64,000 nt of DNA from Callipepla californica brunnescens (lineage: Eukaryota > Chordata > Aves > Galliformes > Odontophoridae), in assembly GCA_023055505.1 (NCBI GenBank), contig JALIRH010000023.1:4656423-4720422 (forward strand), read 5' to 3'. Below, one piece after another: positions 1 through 11,690 of the stretch. A program made the position numbers and the translations under genes. The notes under the pieces are model-generated. The model saw only the letters and a list, made by a program, of their open reading frames with translations, searched no databases and had not been told where the DNA came from. How positions within the stretch are numbered: position 1 is the first letter of the stretch; each line of letters begins with the position of its first letter.

Positions 1-1553
1 CTTAACCTGTCTTTGTAGGATAGGTGTTCCAGCCCCCTGACCATCTTTGTGGCCCTCCTCTGGACCTGCTCTAAAAGTTCTGTATTTCTTGTGCTGGGAA
101 CCACAGATCCAGACGTAGCATTTCAGATAAGGGCCTCAAAAGTTTGGAGTAGAGGGGGACAATCACCTCCCTCACCCTGCTGGTCACCCTTCTTTTGATT
201 CAGCCCAAGATACCTTTGGAATACCAGTCTGCACACACTGCTGGCTCATGTCCAGCTTTTCATCCACCAGGACCCTCAAGTCTTTCTCTGGAGAGCTGAT
301 CTCTGTAAGTTTATTTTCCAGTCTGTACACATCTAAGATTGTCTTGACCCAAGTGCAATACATTGCACTTGGTTTTGTTAAAGCTCATTATGTTTGTGTG
401 GGCCCACTTTTCAGGTCTGTCCAGGTCCCTTTGGATAGCATCCCTTCTTTCTTTTATATTGACTGCACAACTCAGCTTGGTGCTGTCTGCAAACTTGCTG
501 AGAGTACACTCAATCCCACTGTTTATGTCATTGATAAAGATGTTCGGGTCATCCCACTCAGTGGATTTTGAGGGAGATGAATCTTTTCCTACCTCCTGTG
601 TCGTGCCTCCCCTACTCAGTAGGGGTTATTACCATGATGGAATCATCCAAGACTCAGAGGAATAACACACATCAATTTCTTGAGATCTTTCTTAACAATA
701 ACTAACAAATACTTGGAGGTAAAATTGGCTAAGTGTGATAAATAAGCATTACAGGTAAGACAATTTCAGTCAATGGCTACTAAAAAGAGTAAAATAATAA
801 AATAAGTTTAAGAGAAAAGATAGAAAATGGGGAAAGGAAGACAGACAGATAGATATACAAGCACAGCAAAGCGAAGTGGTTCACTGCTCCTTGAGCCAGT
901 GATATTTTGGTGTCAGGTGCTGATATTCAGTAGTGATGGATCATTGGAGGTTGCGTTGTTCAATGATTGATAACAATGACAGTTCAACCTCTTTCTTATA
1001 GTTCAATGTGATCAAGGAAACTCTTCTGGAGTGACAGCTTGTGACTCTGGGATCTCAGCAGGAACTCCTTTGTTCCTGCCTTCCAGGCCTTGCAAATTTA
1101 TGTCAGCAGGTAAAAGGGAGCAGGGAGATGCCAGCTTGTAGCTTGCCTTTGCAGGATACAATGGTGTCACCTCCCAGTCTTCTTTATCATACTTGTTTAA
1201 TTTGCTCCCAGGCCAAGACTTCATCCAATAATCTTGGGCGCTCCTATTCAAAGGCAAACAACTCCAAAGAGACACTTTCAAATGTAAAATTATCCACAGA
1301 GTGATGATGGTTGTTTCATGTTGGTCTCTGACGCTTCTTGCCAGTCTTAAACAATGTTGAGGGGCACTGGTCTCAAGGGAGACCCCTGGGGGACATCACT
1401 AATCAAGAGCCTCCACCTTAGTCCAAGAGCTGTTGGCCACAACTCTGACTGCAACTCTACATCCAAATCTGTATCCATAGAAGAGTTCACCCTTCAAATC
1501 CATCTCTTTCCAATTTAGGTAAGAGAATGTGTGTAAATAACAGGCCTTGCAGA
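1..1553 (-). mobile_element. CR1 LINE fragment, split by an insertion
   Basis: This is a decayed copy of the avian non-LTR retrotransposon CR1, read on the minus strand and running off the left edge of the window. Two blocks, about 1-544 and 1354-1553, are consecutive parts of the CR1 second open reading frame, which codes for endonuclease and RT. On the plus strand the first block passes through the stretches corresponding to the C-terminal region (CTCCTCTGGACC at about 56) and on to the RT core (AGCTTGGTGCTGTCTGC at about 475). The second block resumes with ACCCCTGGGGGACATCACT at about 1383. Together they read as one element if 545-1353 is removed. Stops and frameshifts break every frame, so it is inactive. 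Assignment to CR1 is firm. The outer end near 1553 is fuzzy, and I did not assign a subfamily. Confidence 0.88.
545..1353. mobile_element. Unclassified ~809-bp insertion inside CR1
   Basis: This segment interrupts the CR1 copy at 1-1553. The pentamer ATGTT occurs just before it (540-544) and just after it (1354-1358). Deleting the segment plus one copy restores the CR1 order expected at that point (AAAGATGTTGA). That is the pattern of a 5-bp target-site duplication, which suggests an LTR or DNA-type element. The right end reads AAACA and a TG lies at 541, so a solo LTR with TG...CA ends is possible, but the left end is ambiguous. It contains an 89-codon minus-strand frame (1012-1281) with no recognisable domain. 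It does not obviously match the other LTRs in the window. Family unknown. Confidence 0.55.
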
Positions 1554-4407
1554 AGAAATATCTCTTCATGTAACACGTGTATCATAGCTCATACACTGAT
1601 AAATTGATCTTGTCTGTAAAACACGTTTTACTTTACTTTTTAGTCTTTTTTTCTCTTTTTTTCTCCCTTGTTGTGTAAATTGCTCCCTCAGTATTATTCA
1701 GTGCCCTGTACTCATTTGTCTCCAAGGTGAATGTGAGGATTAATATGACAGCAATTCTTGCATAAGTGCAAGGAAGATTGGACCTGTATTACTTCTTTTT
1801 TTTTTTTTTTTTTTTTTTTTTAATGACATAGCAAAGGATTGTAATGCCATCAGTGTGCTTTAACATGTGTTTTCTTTACTGACACTTGTAACCAACTTCT
1901 TTAAAGAACTTCTGTAGAAAAGAGAGAGTAAAGATCAAAACAGTATTTCTTAATCTCTAGATCACTCTAAAGATGTACATATTCAGCTCTATATAGTGTG
2001 GTATGAGAGTTAAATGCTAACATCTCTGCTACAGCTGGTAAACTTGCAGCCTTTTAACATGACTTTATCATAAATTGCAGGAAGACCTCTGTGTGGGATT
2101 GGACTGGTCAGCTGAGTGACTATCTTATTATAAATTGTTGTGTTCTGAATGCTTGCCTTTCGTGTTTTATTTCCTCACTAAGTTAGCTGAAGAACAGAGC
2201 CTCACAACAGTGCAGTACAATGCAGCACCCCATAGTAGCATCCCAGACGAGCTGGCTAGATCTCTGGTAGCCACAGCCTTGCATCTGTGCTGAGCCCTGG
2301 GAGAAGCTCATTAGTCCCCACGGTTCCCTCTAATGAAGCTGCTTGCTTTCAGCTAGCAACCTCAGAGCTAACGCAGACGACCTTGCCTAGTGATGCAATT
2401 TGTTACATGGATGCATCCCGACTAAGGAATCCTACCACTCTCCAGGTCTATCTTTCTATTAGCAACTGAAATTTGTTTTTCTGTTCTCCAGCATGATATC
2501 TGGAAATGTCTGAGAAAATCATATCTGTGCTTGCCTACTTTTTTACCTCTTTATTTTCAGAAAATCTCAGAGTTGCAGTTAGCTGAGACTCCCCACCCCA
2601 ATGTAAATCATAAAATCCAGCAAAGTGGAGATGAAACACTGTGGATAACCAAGCCCCTCTATCATGCAGCTGTTAGTATTTATGATAATCTAAGCTTTAC
2701 TCTGCAGAATATGGATGTTCTTTTCTAAAATCAAGGAATTTGACCTTCTGGTTATGTTGCTGGCATGGAATATGTCTTATTAAAAAAAAAAAAAGGGAGA
2801 GAGAGAAGAAAATGAAGAGATTTTAAATAACATGAGACACAGCTGCTGACTTTGCCAGAAAAATGCTGTGCTAATGTGTCCCCTCTGAAGCTGTCCTTTC
2901 TGACTCAGAACAAGGAAGGTGAGGCAAGGGTATGAGGAAAGAGAAAAAGGAGAGATATCTAAATTCAGTATCTATAAGATCAGATTTTTTTTTCTTTCAT
3001 GAATCTCCATTCATAATACACAGTCAGCTTGTTTCTTTCTTAAGGACACAGTTAAATATGCCTAGTAGACCTTGTGACTGAAAGAAGAGCCCTTGAGTTC
3101 ACAGAAGAGACCTGTATCCTGCACATTTGTCAGAGTGACAGAAGAAGATTCAAAAGTCAAGCAGTGAGAGTGAAGCGCGAGAGAAATCAAAGACAATCCT
3201 ACCAGAAATAAAAAATATTGTGGTAGGTACAAGGAGCAGCTCTCAGTATTTGCTGATAGAGTGAATATTTCCAATAGAAAACTGAGAACTGAGGAAAACT
3301 GTTCATGATTTTACGCAGATAAAAGGAACACTAGAGAATGAGGAAGATTGGGATGACTGAACTGCAAACATAAAGAGCCAGCTGAGGAAAGAAGAAGCAG
3401 GGCATGGGTATTTGTCACTGAAAGCATAATCTCCTTCATCTTTCTTCAGGCTTCCAGGTGTTTTATACTTCCTCTTTCTGTCACAATGGATTGCACATGG
3501 TCCAGGAACAAAGTATTTATTTTGGAAGTAGCTAGGAAATACATGAATAGCAGACACTGGAAGCATAATACCAATCCCTGCCATCGAGTCTTCCAGGAGG
3601 CAGTCTAAGCAATGAAGAACAATTTCAAAAATATGTAGAAGGAGTTTTGGATACACCGATAGATGTAAAAAAATTATATATGTTAAAATAAGTAATCCAC
3701 CTAGGATTTATTACTTTGAAAACTGTAAAAAATCATGCTAGCAAACATTTGAGTATTCAAATTAAGATATGAGCCACATGGCTATTTGAACTTCATGACT
3801 TTGCAGATATTTTTTGAAAATATATTGGATTGACATTTTCTGAGTAATTCAAATAAATTTTGTTAAAAAAAAGAAAATTTGACAGAGCTTGGGTTGGAAT
3901 GGGTAGTCTAACAAGCTACAGAGAAGAATATGAGAGAAGATTCTAACTTAACTTAGCAAAAAAAGCTCCTCTTTGTCCTGTACAGTATCACTGCTATATC
4001 AAAGAAGCCATTGGTAATGTTTGAATACAGAGAAAGTAAGTTAAATTTAATGTACTGGAAAATGGACTTTTTTTTTTTTTTTTTAATGTTGCTCTGCAAT
4101 ATGGTCTGAGAGCATCACTGTAAAGAAGCTAGAAACCTATGATTCTGGTATTCCTGACTACCCAGAGGTTCTTCAGACTTCCTATGCTTTCTGAGTGCAC
4201 AGCAACCCAACACACCTGTCCTCAAAGATGTAATAAACGTAGCTAGCTCCTTCATATGTAAATTTGTCCCACTTAGCAAAGGAAATAAGAGAAATCAATT
4301 TTAGTAACACCTTTATGGACATAATATTAAAAATCTCACATATTCTACAGGGAATGGGCACAAATTAGAGCATAGATGATTCCATACAAACATCAAAAAA
4401 AACTTTT
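1554..4407. other. Unique AT-rich stretch, no gene seen
   Basis: I find no recognisable gene or transposon here. It holds a run of 26 T at 1796-1821 and a T run near 4070-4084. Two adjacent minus-strand frames (3062-3274 and 3303-3656, 70 and 117 codons) lie in a purine-rich patch. They show no recognised motif and are most simply explained by base composition. Confidence 0.5.
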
Positions 4408-4605
4408 GTGCTGTGCTGGTGGTGGAGCATTGGCACAGGCTGCTGATGGAGGCTGTGCAGTCTCCTCATTGGAGATTTCCAGAAGGAGTCTGGATGTAGT
4501 CTTGGAAACGCTGCTCTGGGTGACCCTGCTGGAGCAGGGGCTGGGCTGGATGGAGATCTCTCACAACCTCAGCCAATCTGTCATTCTGTGAGTCTGTGAA
4601 ATGAG
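4408..4605 (+). mobile_element. CR1 LINE 3' end
   Basis: This is a 5'-truncated CR1 copy of about 200 bp in plus orientation. It keeps the end of the coding part and the 3' UTR: the GGTGGAGCATTGGCACAGGCTG stretch, CTCCTCATTGGAGATTTCC, the GACCCTGCTGGAGCAGGGGC stretch, and a terminal ATTCTGTGAGTCTGTGA variant of the family's 8-bp repeat near 4583. No coding potential remains. The overlapping 71-codon frame is incidental. Confidence 0.8.
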
Positions 4606-5354
4606 TTTTCTACCTACAGTTTTTGTGCTTTTTTTTTTTTTTTCCCTGAAAGTCTAAAAAAACAAAAGAGTAGGTTAGACAAGCACTAATATCCTAATGA
4701 GGATGCAGTCATACTAACATAAAGAAGCTCTTATATCTTAAAAAACAACAGCAACAAACAAACATAAACCTTAGACAGCAACAACAAACCAATTAAAACC
4801 ACAGCCCGCACTTTGCTTCTTGTGGGATAGAAGCAGATAAATCTGAGGGACGTAAAGAAGCCTTAATTTGCATATCAAGAATCAAAATAAGAAGAGGATT
4901 GGGCTACTGGGGTGAAGAAATAGGACTTGTAGGGAAAATAGGAATTTAAAAGGAGGGGAAATTCAAGAAACTTCTAAAAATGTAACATAGAACCCTTATA
5001 ATCAAGCCCAAAAGCTTCTACTGCTCCCCTCTCCCTGCGTCAACTCAGCTGCTCTGCTGCTGCTATTACTGCTGCAGGGTTTCATCTCCCCTGTACTTCA
5101 GGTGAAACAGCTGTCTTGGAGTCGTTCTGCTGAGAGGAGCTGAGCAGCAGCCATTAAGCACAATTACCTCAATTACATAAGGAACTGTGTGTTCCAAGAG
5201 CTGTGAAGCACTGATGGACAACCAGAGTAGGGGCTCCTCAGGTTTTGGAAATGTAGAACACTCCAGAGATAACAGATTTTGATCCAGAGTGACATGAAAA
5301 GAACATGGAAAAGATTTCTTCAAAATTAGTGACTCTTTTCTAGCTGGTTTGTTA

Positions 5355-5410
5355 GATTAAATAAATATAAATATAAATAATATAAATATTAAATAATATA
5401 AATATAAATG
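5355..5410. repeat. A/T-only low-complexity (ATAAAT-like) repeat
   Basis: This is a run made almost only of A and T with recurring ATAAAT and ATATAAAT units. It is ordinary low-complexity DNA with no coding or regulatory meaning that I can see. Confidence 0.75.
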
Positions 5411-8400
5411 CAGTGCAAACATAATCAAAGAGGTTTAGGTTATTGTCATGAAGGCAAGAATTTCTAAAATTTTTAAAGGGTTCCCTCAGCTTTGGACTTT
5501 TGGTAATGGCAGACCACAGTGTCTGAATTCATTAAGCTTAGGGGATGCTTTCAGAAGCAAAGGTATGTGCATACTTTTGTAGATTAGAAGAACTTGTAGA
5601 CTGTAACTCCATAGCTCCATAATTGTAAATTTTTTTGACTGTTCTATGGAGGTCCTGGATTACATTATCATCTACATGCTTGAGATCTAGCAGTGCAAAA
5701 TATAGCATAAAACATTTAAAAATGATGAAAACTTAAGAATTGAAACTAATTATTTTCTCAGTTTTTTACAAACAGTAGATCAATCCAAATTTTACTACAG
5801 GAAGAATTTAGAGCAGCTATTGTCTGAAGTAGTAGTAGCTATTCACATTATTATACTCATCTGTCATCATCATTTTTAATTTTTCCTTCTCATTTGCTTG
5901 ATTCCTATCTGTGACTCTGGCTGACTATGGGACAGTGAGAATGGAATGGCTCTGCTAGGTGTACGCTGTGACCTCAGTCACATCAGCACCTAGATGTCAT
6001 CTGCTTTTTTTCCGAATGATCACAGTGTGATTCTTGGTGTTCTTTTTGGGAGCTGAACATGCTTGTTGGAATGGATTCAGAGAGAGGAGAGTCAAATGAT
6101 GAACAGTTGATGTTAAATTACAGTTTTGAATATTAATATCACTTTATTTGATATCATAAATGTTTAGAGATTTTGCATTTAGAGCACTTGCTCTTCAAAA
6201 GGTTTCTAAGGATGGAGTTCATGGCCACTGGCCATATGTTATAAAATGTTATTAGCAGAAACTCACTTTTCATAAAAGAAAAGAAGAAGCATTTGAATTT
6301 TTTAATAATGATCAGAAACTTGTGTTTCCTTCTAGTAAAATTTCCTTCTAGTTTCCTTCTAATAAATTTTATAGGGAAGTAATAAATATATGTATTTTAA
6401 ATCAAGGAGATGCACCACTCAGCTTCGAATAAGATGCAGCCATGTTAATAACATACTATGCAAACAAGCTGTGGAGAGCTCTTCCTGTATTTCCAATCTG
6501 AGGCAAGTGAAGTGGTGAGAAAAAGACTGTTCAATCTGGAAGTTGTTTTGTTTTACAACTGAATGTGAACTGATGCACTGAAAGGACCTTAAAACTGAGT
6601 TAATGTATGGAACTTTTTAAAGTGAAAAGTCTAAACATAAAATAGAGATAGATTATAGTAAATATATATATATACAGACATGAAATGGAGAAATACAAAG
6701 ACTTCTGACAGACATATAGTTTATTTTAGCAACACTGGATTCACACATAATCTACTTTCCGCATATGTTTAAATAATCTTCAATTATCCACAAAAATCTG
6801 CTTTTATAAACCCCATCATTTACCAGGGATTAGAAGAGCAATGTTTTGACAACATAGTTGATTTAAGTGCAACTCCATATTTGTATGTCATTAATCCAAA
6901 TTGATTAGCACCCAAGTTTTCTGACCCCGGTAAATGTACCCCAGCTGTTTACATTTTGTGCAAATGATATTTCTTTTACTGTTCATGTCAAAGTTTGGGA
7001 CTGTTTTATGTCAACTATGCATGTTTTAGAAAAAGCACTCCGGTGTATCTTGTGAAAGTCAAGGTTTCATAGCTTTTCAGAACAATCACTTTTGTGTGCA
7101 AATCATAAAATACAGTGATTGCTTATCCTAGAATAGCAGACCCCAAGGAGGTTGTTTGTGCACACATGCACATGTATTTGAGTGCGTGATTTGATCTTAG
7201 TTGCTCAAAAGGTTTAGTAAATAGCATGATAAAATAGGGCATGAATGAATGAAAATGAAAAAAAAACCGCAGTGATTTAAGATGAAATGAACTTTAATGT
7301 TCCTAGAATAAAATTGCTTCTAGGTAAGTGTCATATTCCATGAAACCAGCACTTGAGAGAACAGTAAGAACTTCACACACAGTTATTTAAACAGGGTTTT
7401 CATGTTTATTTGTTGTGGAAACTTGAAATTAACAGAGAAGTTTTTATTCAGATGAAAACTCTCTTGAGTTACCATTTTTCATTCCATTAACCAATAGACT
7501 TTATTTAGAAAAACTGAAGATTTGAAGGACTCCTTATGATCTCATCACCTTAAGTCTGAAGTTTCATCCTGGGTTCTGGAGAATTTAGCAAATCTAAGTT
7601 TTAATCAATCATGTTCTTTAGTGTCTTAGGTTGGCATAAAGGAATTGGATCACTAAAATCCAATATATTTTTTCCTATGCAGCTAATTTTTAATTTATGT
7701 TTGTGCAGATTTTATACTAGTTTACTTTTATTCTATAAGGAATTATGTGTAGCAGATACTCTGTTTAGTCATACTAGGTTTAACCGCTAAATATATATAC
7801 ACACTAAAAAAAATGCATTCATTAATTTTCAGTCCTAGCTAACAAATGACTTTTGCATTGTTCTACCTTTGAGCATTTTTACTGTGACTCCAAATAGACA
7901 ATGCTGTTTGAGACAACAATTTTGTTGGATATTGCAAATATAGAGTCATTTCTATTATACTTAAAAGTGTTGCAATTTCCAGAGTAAAGACAGAGACTTC
8001 AGAAATATTCCATATAACTTCTGGTTACCAAAGCCCCTGAAATCTACTGTTTCCCAAATTGTCAATATCGCCCAAATATGTTGATACAGCAGGGATCCAA
8101 TTTTAGAGTATCTATTTTTCCTGGGTGTTCATTTAGTTGCCCTATTCTTTCCTAATGTTTCCTACAGAGCTCTCTGTGGTTTTCAGTATCCTGCTGTGAG
8201 CATTTCTTCATATATGGCAAACAGAATTTTAGATACTGAACTATTTCCAAAAGATCAAATCAAATTGTCTGACATGTCATACCTGCTAGTGTTTTCAGAA
8301 CGAGTGAAGTGTCTGTATTTTGTGATTTTAGAAATATTTGTAAGCACACTTTTTCCTCTGAGCAGGACTAAGATTGTATTCAGGCGGCAAAAGAAACACT

Positions 8401-9606
8401 AGATGGAAGAAAACTAGGAGTGTTGCTGTATATATAGCCATATTTGCTGTTTCTAGTGAGATAGGAATAAATGAAAACACATTCTTAAGAGTTATAATGC
8501 AGTACAAGCAAGGCTCAAGGCTCTCCTTTCTTCATGCTAGAGAAGTCTATCACTGCTTGATAGACATCCCTATCACAGTGGATGTCCTTGGCAGGCAGGC
8601 AATTAGTACATTGGGATGGTGTCCTGTCATGACCTACAGAGAATCAGTTTTGTGGTTGGCACTTCCAAACCTTGTTTGACTCCGCGTTCTCCATCATGTG
8701 AATTTAAGTTCTACTATTTAGTGCGCTTCCTAGAAAGAATGTAATATTTGGTAGTCTAGACTAGCAGGTATGCAATGAAGGGTGAAGTACTAAATGGTAC
8801 TAATATACATTTTATTTTCATAAATCCTGATGCTACTGTGGTTAAACTGTAACATTTATTTAAAACATTTTAATTATGGTAGTACTTGCACACACACATA
8901 AAGAAACAGATTATCTAAATAAAAGTTCAAATGGACCTGGACATTTTGGTGAAGCATTTTGTGAGGTGCTGTAATAAAATAGAGATTAATTTGGTAATTG
9001 TATTACATATGTAAGAGTAGGGAAGAAAGAGCTTGTCAGCATTCTATTAAGAGAAAGGAAATATTAAATTAATGCAAGGATAGCTCCCACTCAGTTGTGC
9101 TTTCTCTTATATTAGTCACACTAGCTTAACCTTACTAAAAATAACTGTCTAGCTCTAAAGCATTATAGAAGTAAGGAAAATATCAAACACGAAAATGAAA
9201 AAAATAAAGACTAAAGCTTCAATATCAAAAACTGAAGATTCAAATGGAGTGAATGAAAAATTATTGAATTAAATAACTCAAGAAGAAAAGACTTATTAAA
9301 CTTCCTTAAACTTTAAAATAAAATTGTGGAGAGAAACCAAAAAAAGAAGTGCAAAAAATGTAAGACAAGATGAGCTTGATAGTTAAAGTGATGCATAGCA
9401 CAGGTGAAAGAATGGTTATTCCCACTCTGCTGCAGTCTCATCTTTCATCTCTTCCTCATAAAGACAGAATCACTGAAAATCTGCTGGATCATGGAAGTGA
9501 CTACAGAATGAGGCTCTTACAAAAGATGCTGTAGAAGCATATGGAGCAAACTATATATAGAAATATTTCAGCTTTATAGTTACGGTAAATATAAATGTAA
9601 AATGTA

Positions 9607-9612
<6 letters not shown>

Positions 9613-9638
<26 letters not shown>
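9613..9638. repeat. Poly(A) run
   Basis: This is an uninterrupted run of 26 A. I see no retroposed gene or SINE body directly upstream that would make it the tail of a processed copy. Confidence 0.9.
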
Positions 9639-11649
9639 GCCAAGTACTTATCCTTTTTTTCTGTTGTTATTATTATCTTTTTAAAATATATATTAGTATT
9701 TTTTTTTCTTGTATCAGCCAGCACCGTGCTGTAGGGTAAGGTATTTGGCTGGGCAGGCATCACTATGGAATAAAAGAAATTTCTGCACCTACGAGTGTGA
9801 CTTTCCCTCTAAACACTACACATTGCACTTAAATATGTATAACTTCCCTTACATTTAACAGAGGAAGTTATAAAAGCCACAGAAAGAAAATAAATACAAT
9901 TCTAAAGTTCTATGTGTTGAAATATACCTAAAAGAAATAGGACTGGCCAGCATTGGTCAGTATTTTTTCCTGTCTGATAGCTGACTGTGTGTGAGTTTCT
10001 GTCACCTAACACTAATCCAATACTAATGGTAGGTTTCTGTGATGAAGCCAAAAGTAGGCTCTGCCCAAATGGCAGACAGGATAGCTATCAGCAAACATGG
10101 AGCGTTAAGATGGCCACCATGACCCCCAAGACACTTCTTTCTGTCTCTTTCATATCAAGCAGACGGCTTTATAATTCTGTTTCAGACTGCTGTTCTCAAC
10201 TTTGAACATCACCACACTACCCAGATTATAGAATCACAATATTTGTGTGACTTTTCAAATATGAAGATGTAACATAAACCAAGATTTTTCACATCTGACT
10301 GATGGAGATCATCAGTAATTTTCCAGTAATAATGAAAAATCCATCGGGAGAGTGATGATGTCTATAACCCCTGTAACAGATGTATGAAGACAGTCTGAAG
10401 GGGAAGTAGGATCTACAGCAGTGTAGGAATTGAACATGAAATTATAAAAGGGCAAAATTTCAACTAGATTTATTACATGGCCTATCTTTTGACATGTATG
10501 CAGGTGACTGCAACCTGTGTGGTCAGTCAAATCACATGTCTCTTCTTAGAAGATTTGAAATGTGTTCTGAGTAAGGTTTCTGTTATCTCCTTTGTACTTC
10601 ATGTCTGTCTCACAGTGCCTACTTACCCTCTATCTGTAAGCTATGGAGCAGGGATACAGTTTTGTTCTGTGATTACGCAGAAAATTAGACAGCAGAAATT
10701 CCAGTCCACTGCCAAGCTCTTGTCCTACATTAGCACGAAAAAAAGAAAATGATTTGAAAACCTGTGTTGTTCTTATACCCAAAATTTTCTTTTATTTGTA
10801 TTAGTTTGCTGTCCTGCACCTTTAGGATGAAATAGGTCTTCTCTGCTTAGCTCTGCTGTCTGAAAAAAAAAAAGAAAAATATGGCTTAACATACAGAATA
10901 TGACACAACTGGTTAATAAGTGCTTGAAGTGTATGAATGTGATGTGCTATTACTGCTCTGTATGGGTCCATATGACCCAGAGACAAAACATGTCTTTGCC
11001 TTGGAAAGCACTATATCCTCATTTTCTTTTGTATCTTTCTAGTATTACTGAGATTTGATAAATTATTTGAAAAAAAAAAAAAAAAAAGCTTAAAAGAATT
11101 CTTTGAAGCTGTAATTTCTCAGGAGAACGGAAGACATCTCCATGCTATTACAGATAGGAATATCCGAAAACTAGATATAACAGAGAACTCAAAATGAGTT
11201 ATAATACTTGGAAATACCTCAGTGAACAAGAAATGTGCACTTGCACTATAGTAAAAATATGTTATAGCTTGTCATCTGGAATGAGAGTAAACCTTTAGGA
11301 ATGTCCTTGTTAGGCTCTTTCAGAAAGTTTAATTTATAAAACAAAACTTTTCAATCAAACTGAGTAAAAGAAGAGATCAGACCAGCATACCAGCATTAAA
11401 ACCAAGATTTTTTTCTATATGGTGGCCAGCAGAACAGATATGAGTGTGATAGTTATTGTATGACTTAATTTGCTTTATGGCAATTCTCTGGATAATTTGA
11501 AGGGAAGGACAACACAGAGAATAAACATTAACAAAAAAAGTAGTTTTTTCTTTTTTTTTTTTTTGGGGGGGGGAGAGGAACTTGTGTGAAACTAACTACC
11601 TCTAAAACATACCTGAATTCATTTTATGTTTCTCTTTTTATATTCAAAG

Positions 11650-11690
11650 GATCACAGAATTGTAGGTGTTGAAAACACAGTGCAGCCACA
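11650..11690 (-). mobile_element. Possible CR1 3'-tail remnant
   Basis: GGATCACAGAATTGTAGGTG followed by TTGAAAAC resembles the minus-strand view of a CR1 3' end (8-bp terminal repeat, then TTGGAAGGGACC). Only about 40 bp match and similarity is lost afterwards, so this is tentative. Confidence 0.35.

Larger units (their letters stand above)
4606..11649. other. Unique AT-rich stretch, no gene seen
   Basis: This is about 7 kb without a recognisable gene or a clear transposon. It holds a T run at about 4629-4643, an A-rich stretch at 4741-4800, a somewhat GC-richer patch at 5035-5330, an A/T-only patch at 5355-5410, a three-fold TTTCCTTCTA repetition at about 6325-6364, a short TA run near 6661-6674, an A run at 9613-9638 and an A run at about 11068-11087. 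All open frames are about 100 codons or fewer and none shows a domain I recognise. Confidence 0.5.

Noticed and set aside
3303..3656. 117-codon minus-strand frame beside a 70-codon one
   Set aside because: No motif, no splice context that I can support and no similarity that I recognise. Length alone is not evidence.
10228..10260. Possible CR1 tail (TATAGAATCACAATATTTG)
   Set aside because: Only one terminal-repeat-like unit matches and the following sequence does not resemble CR1.
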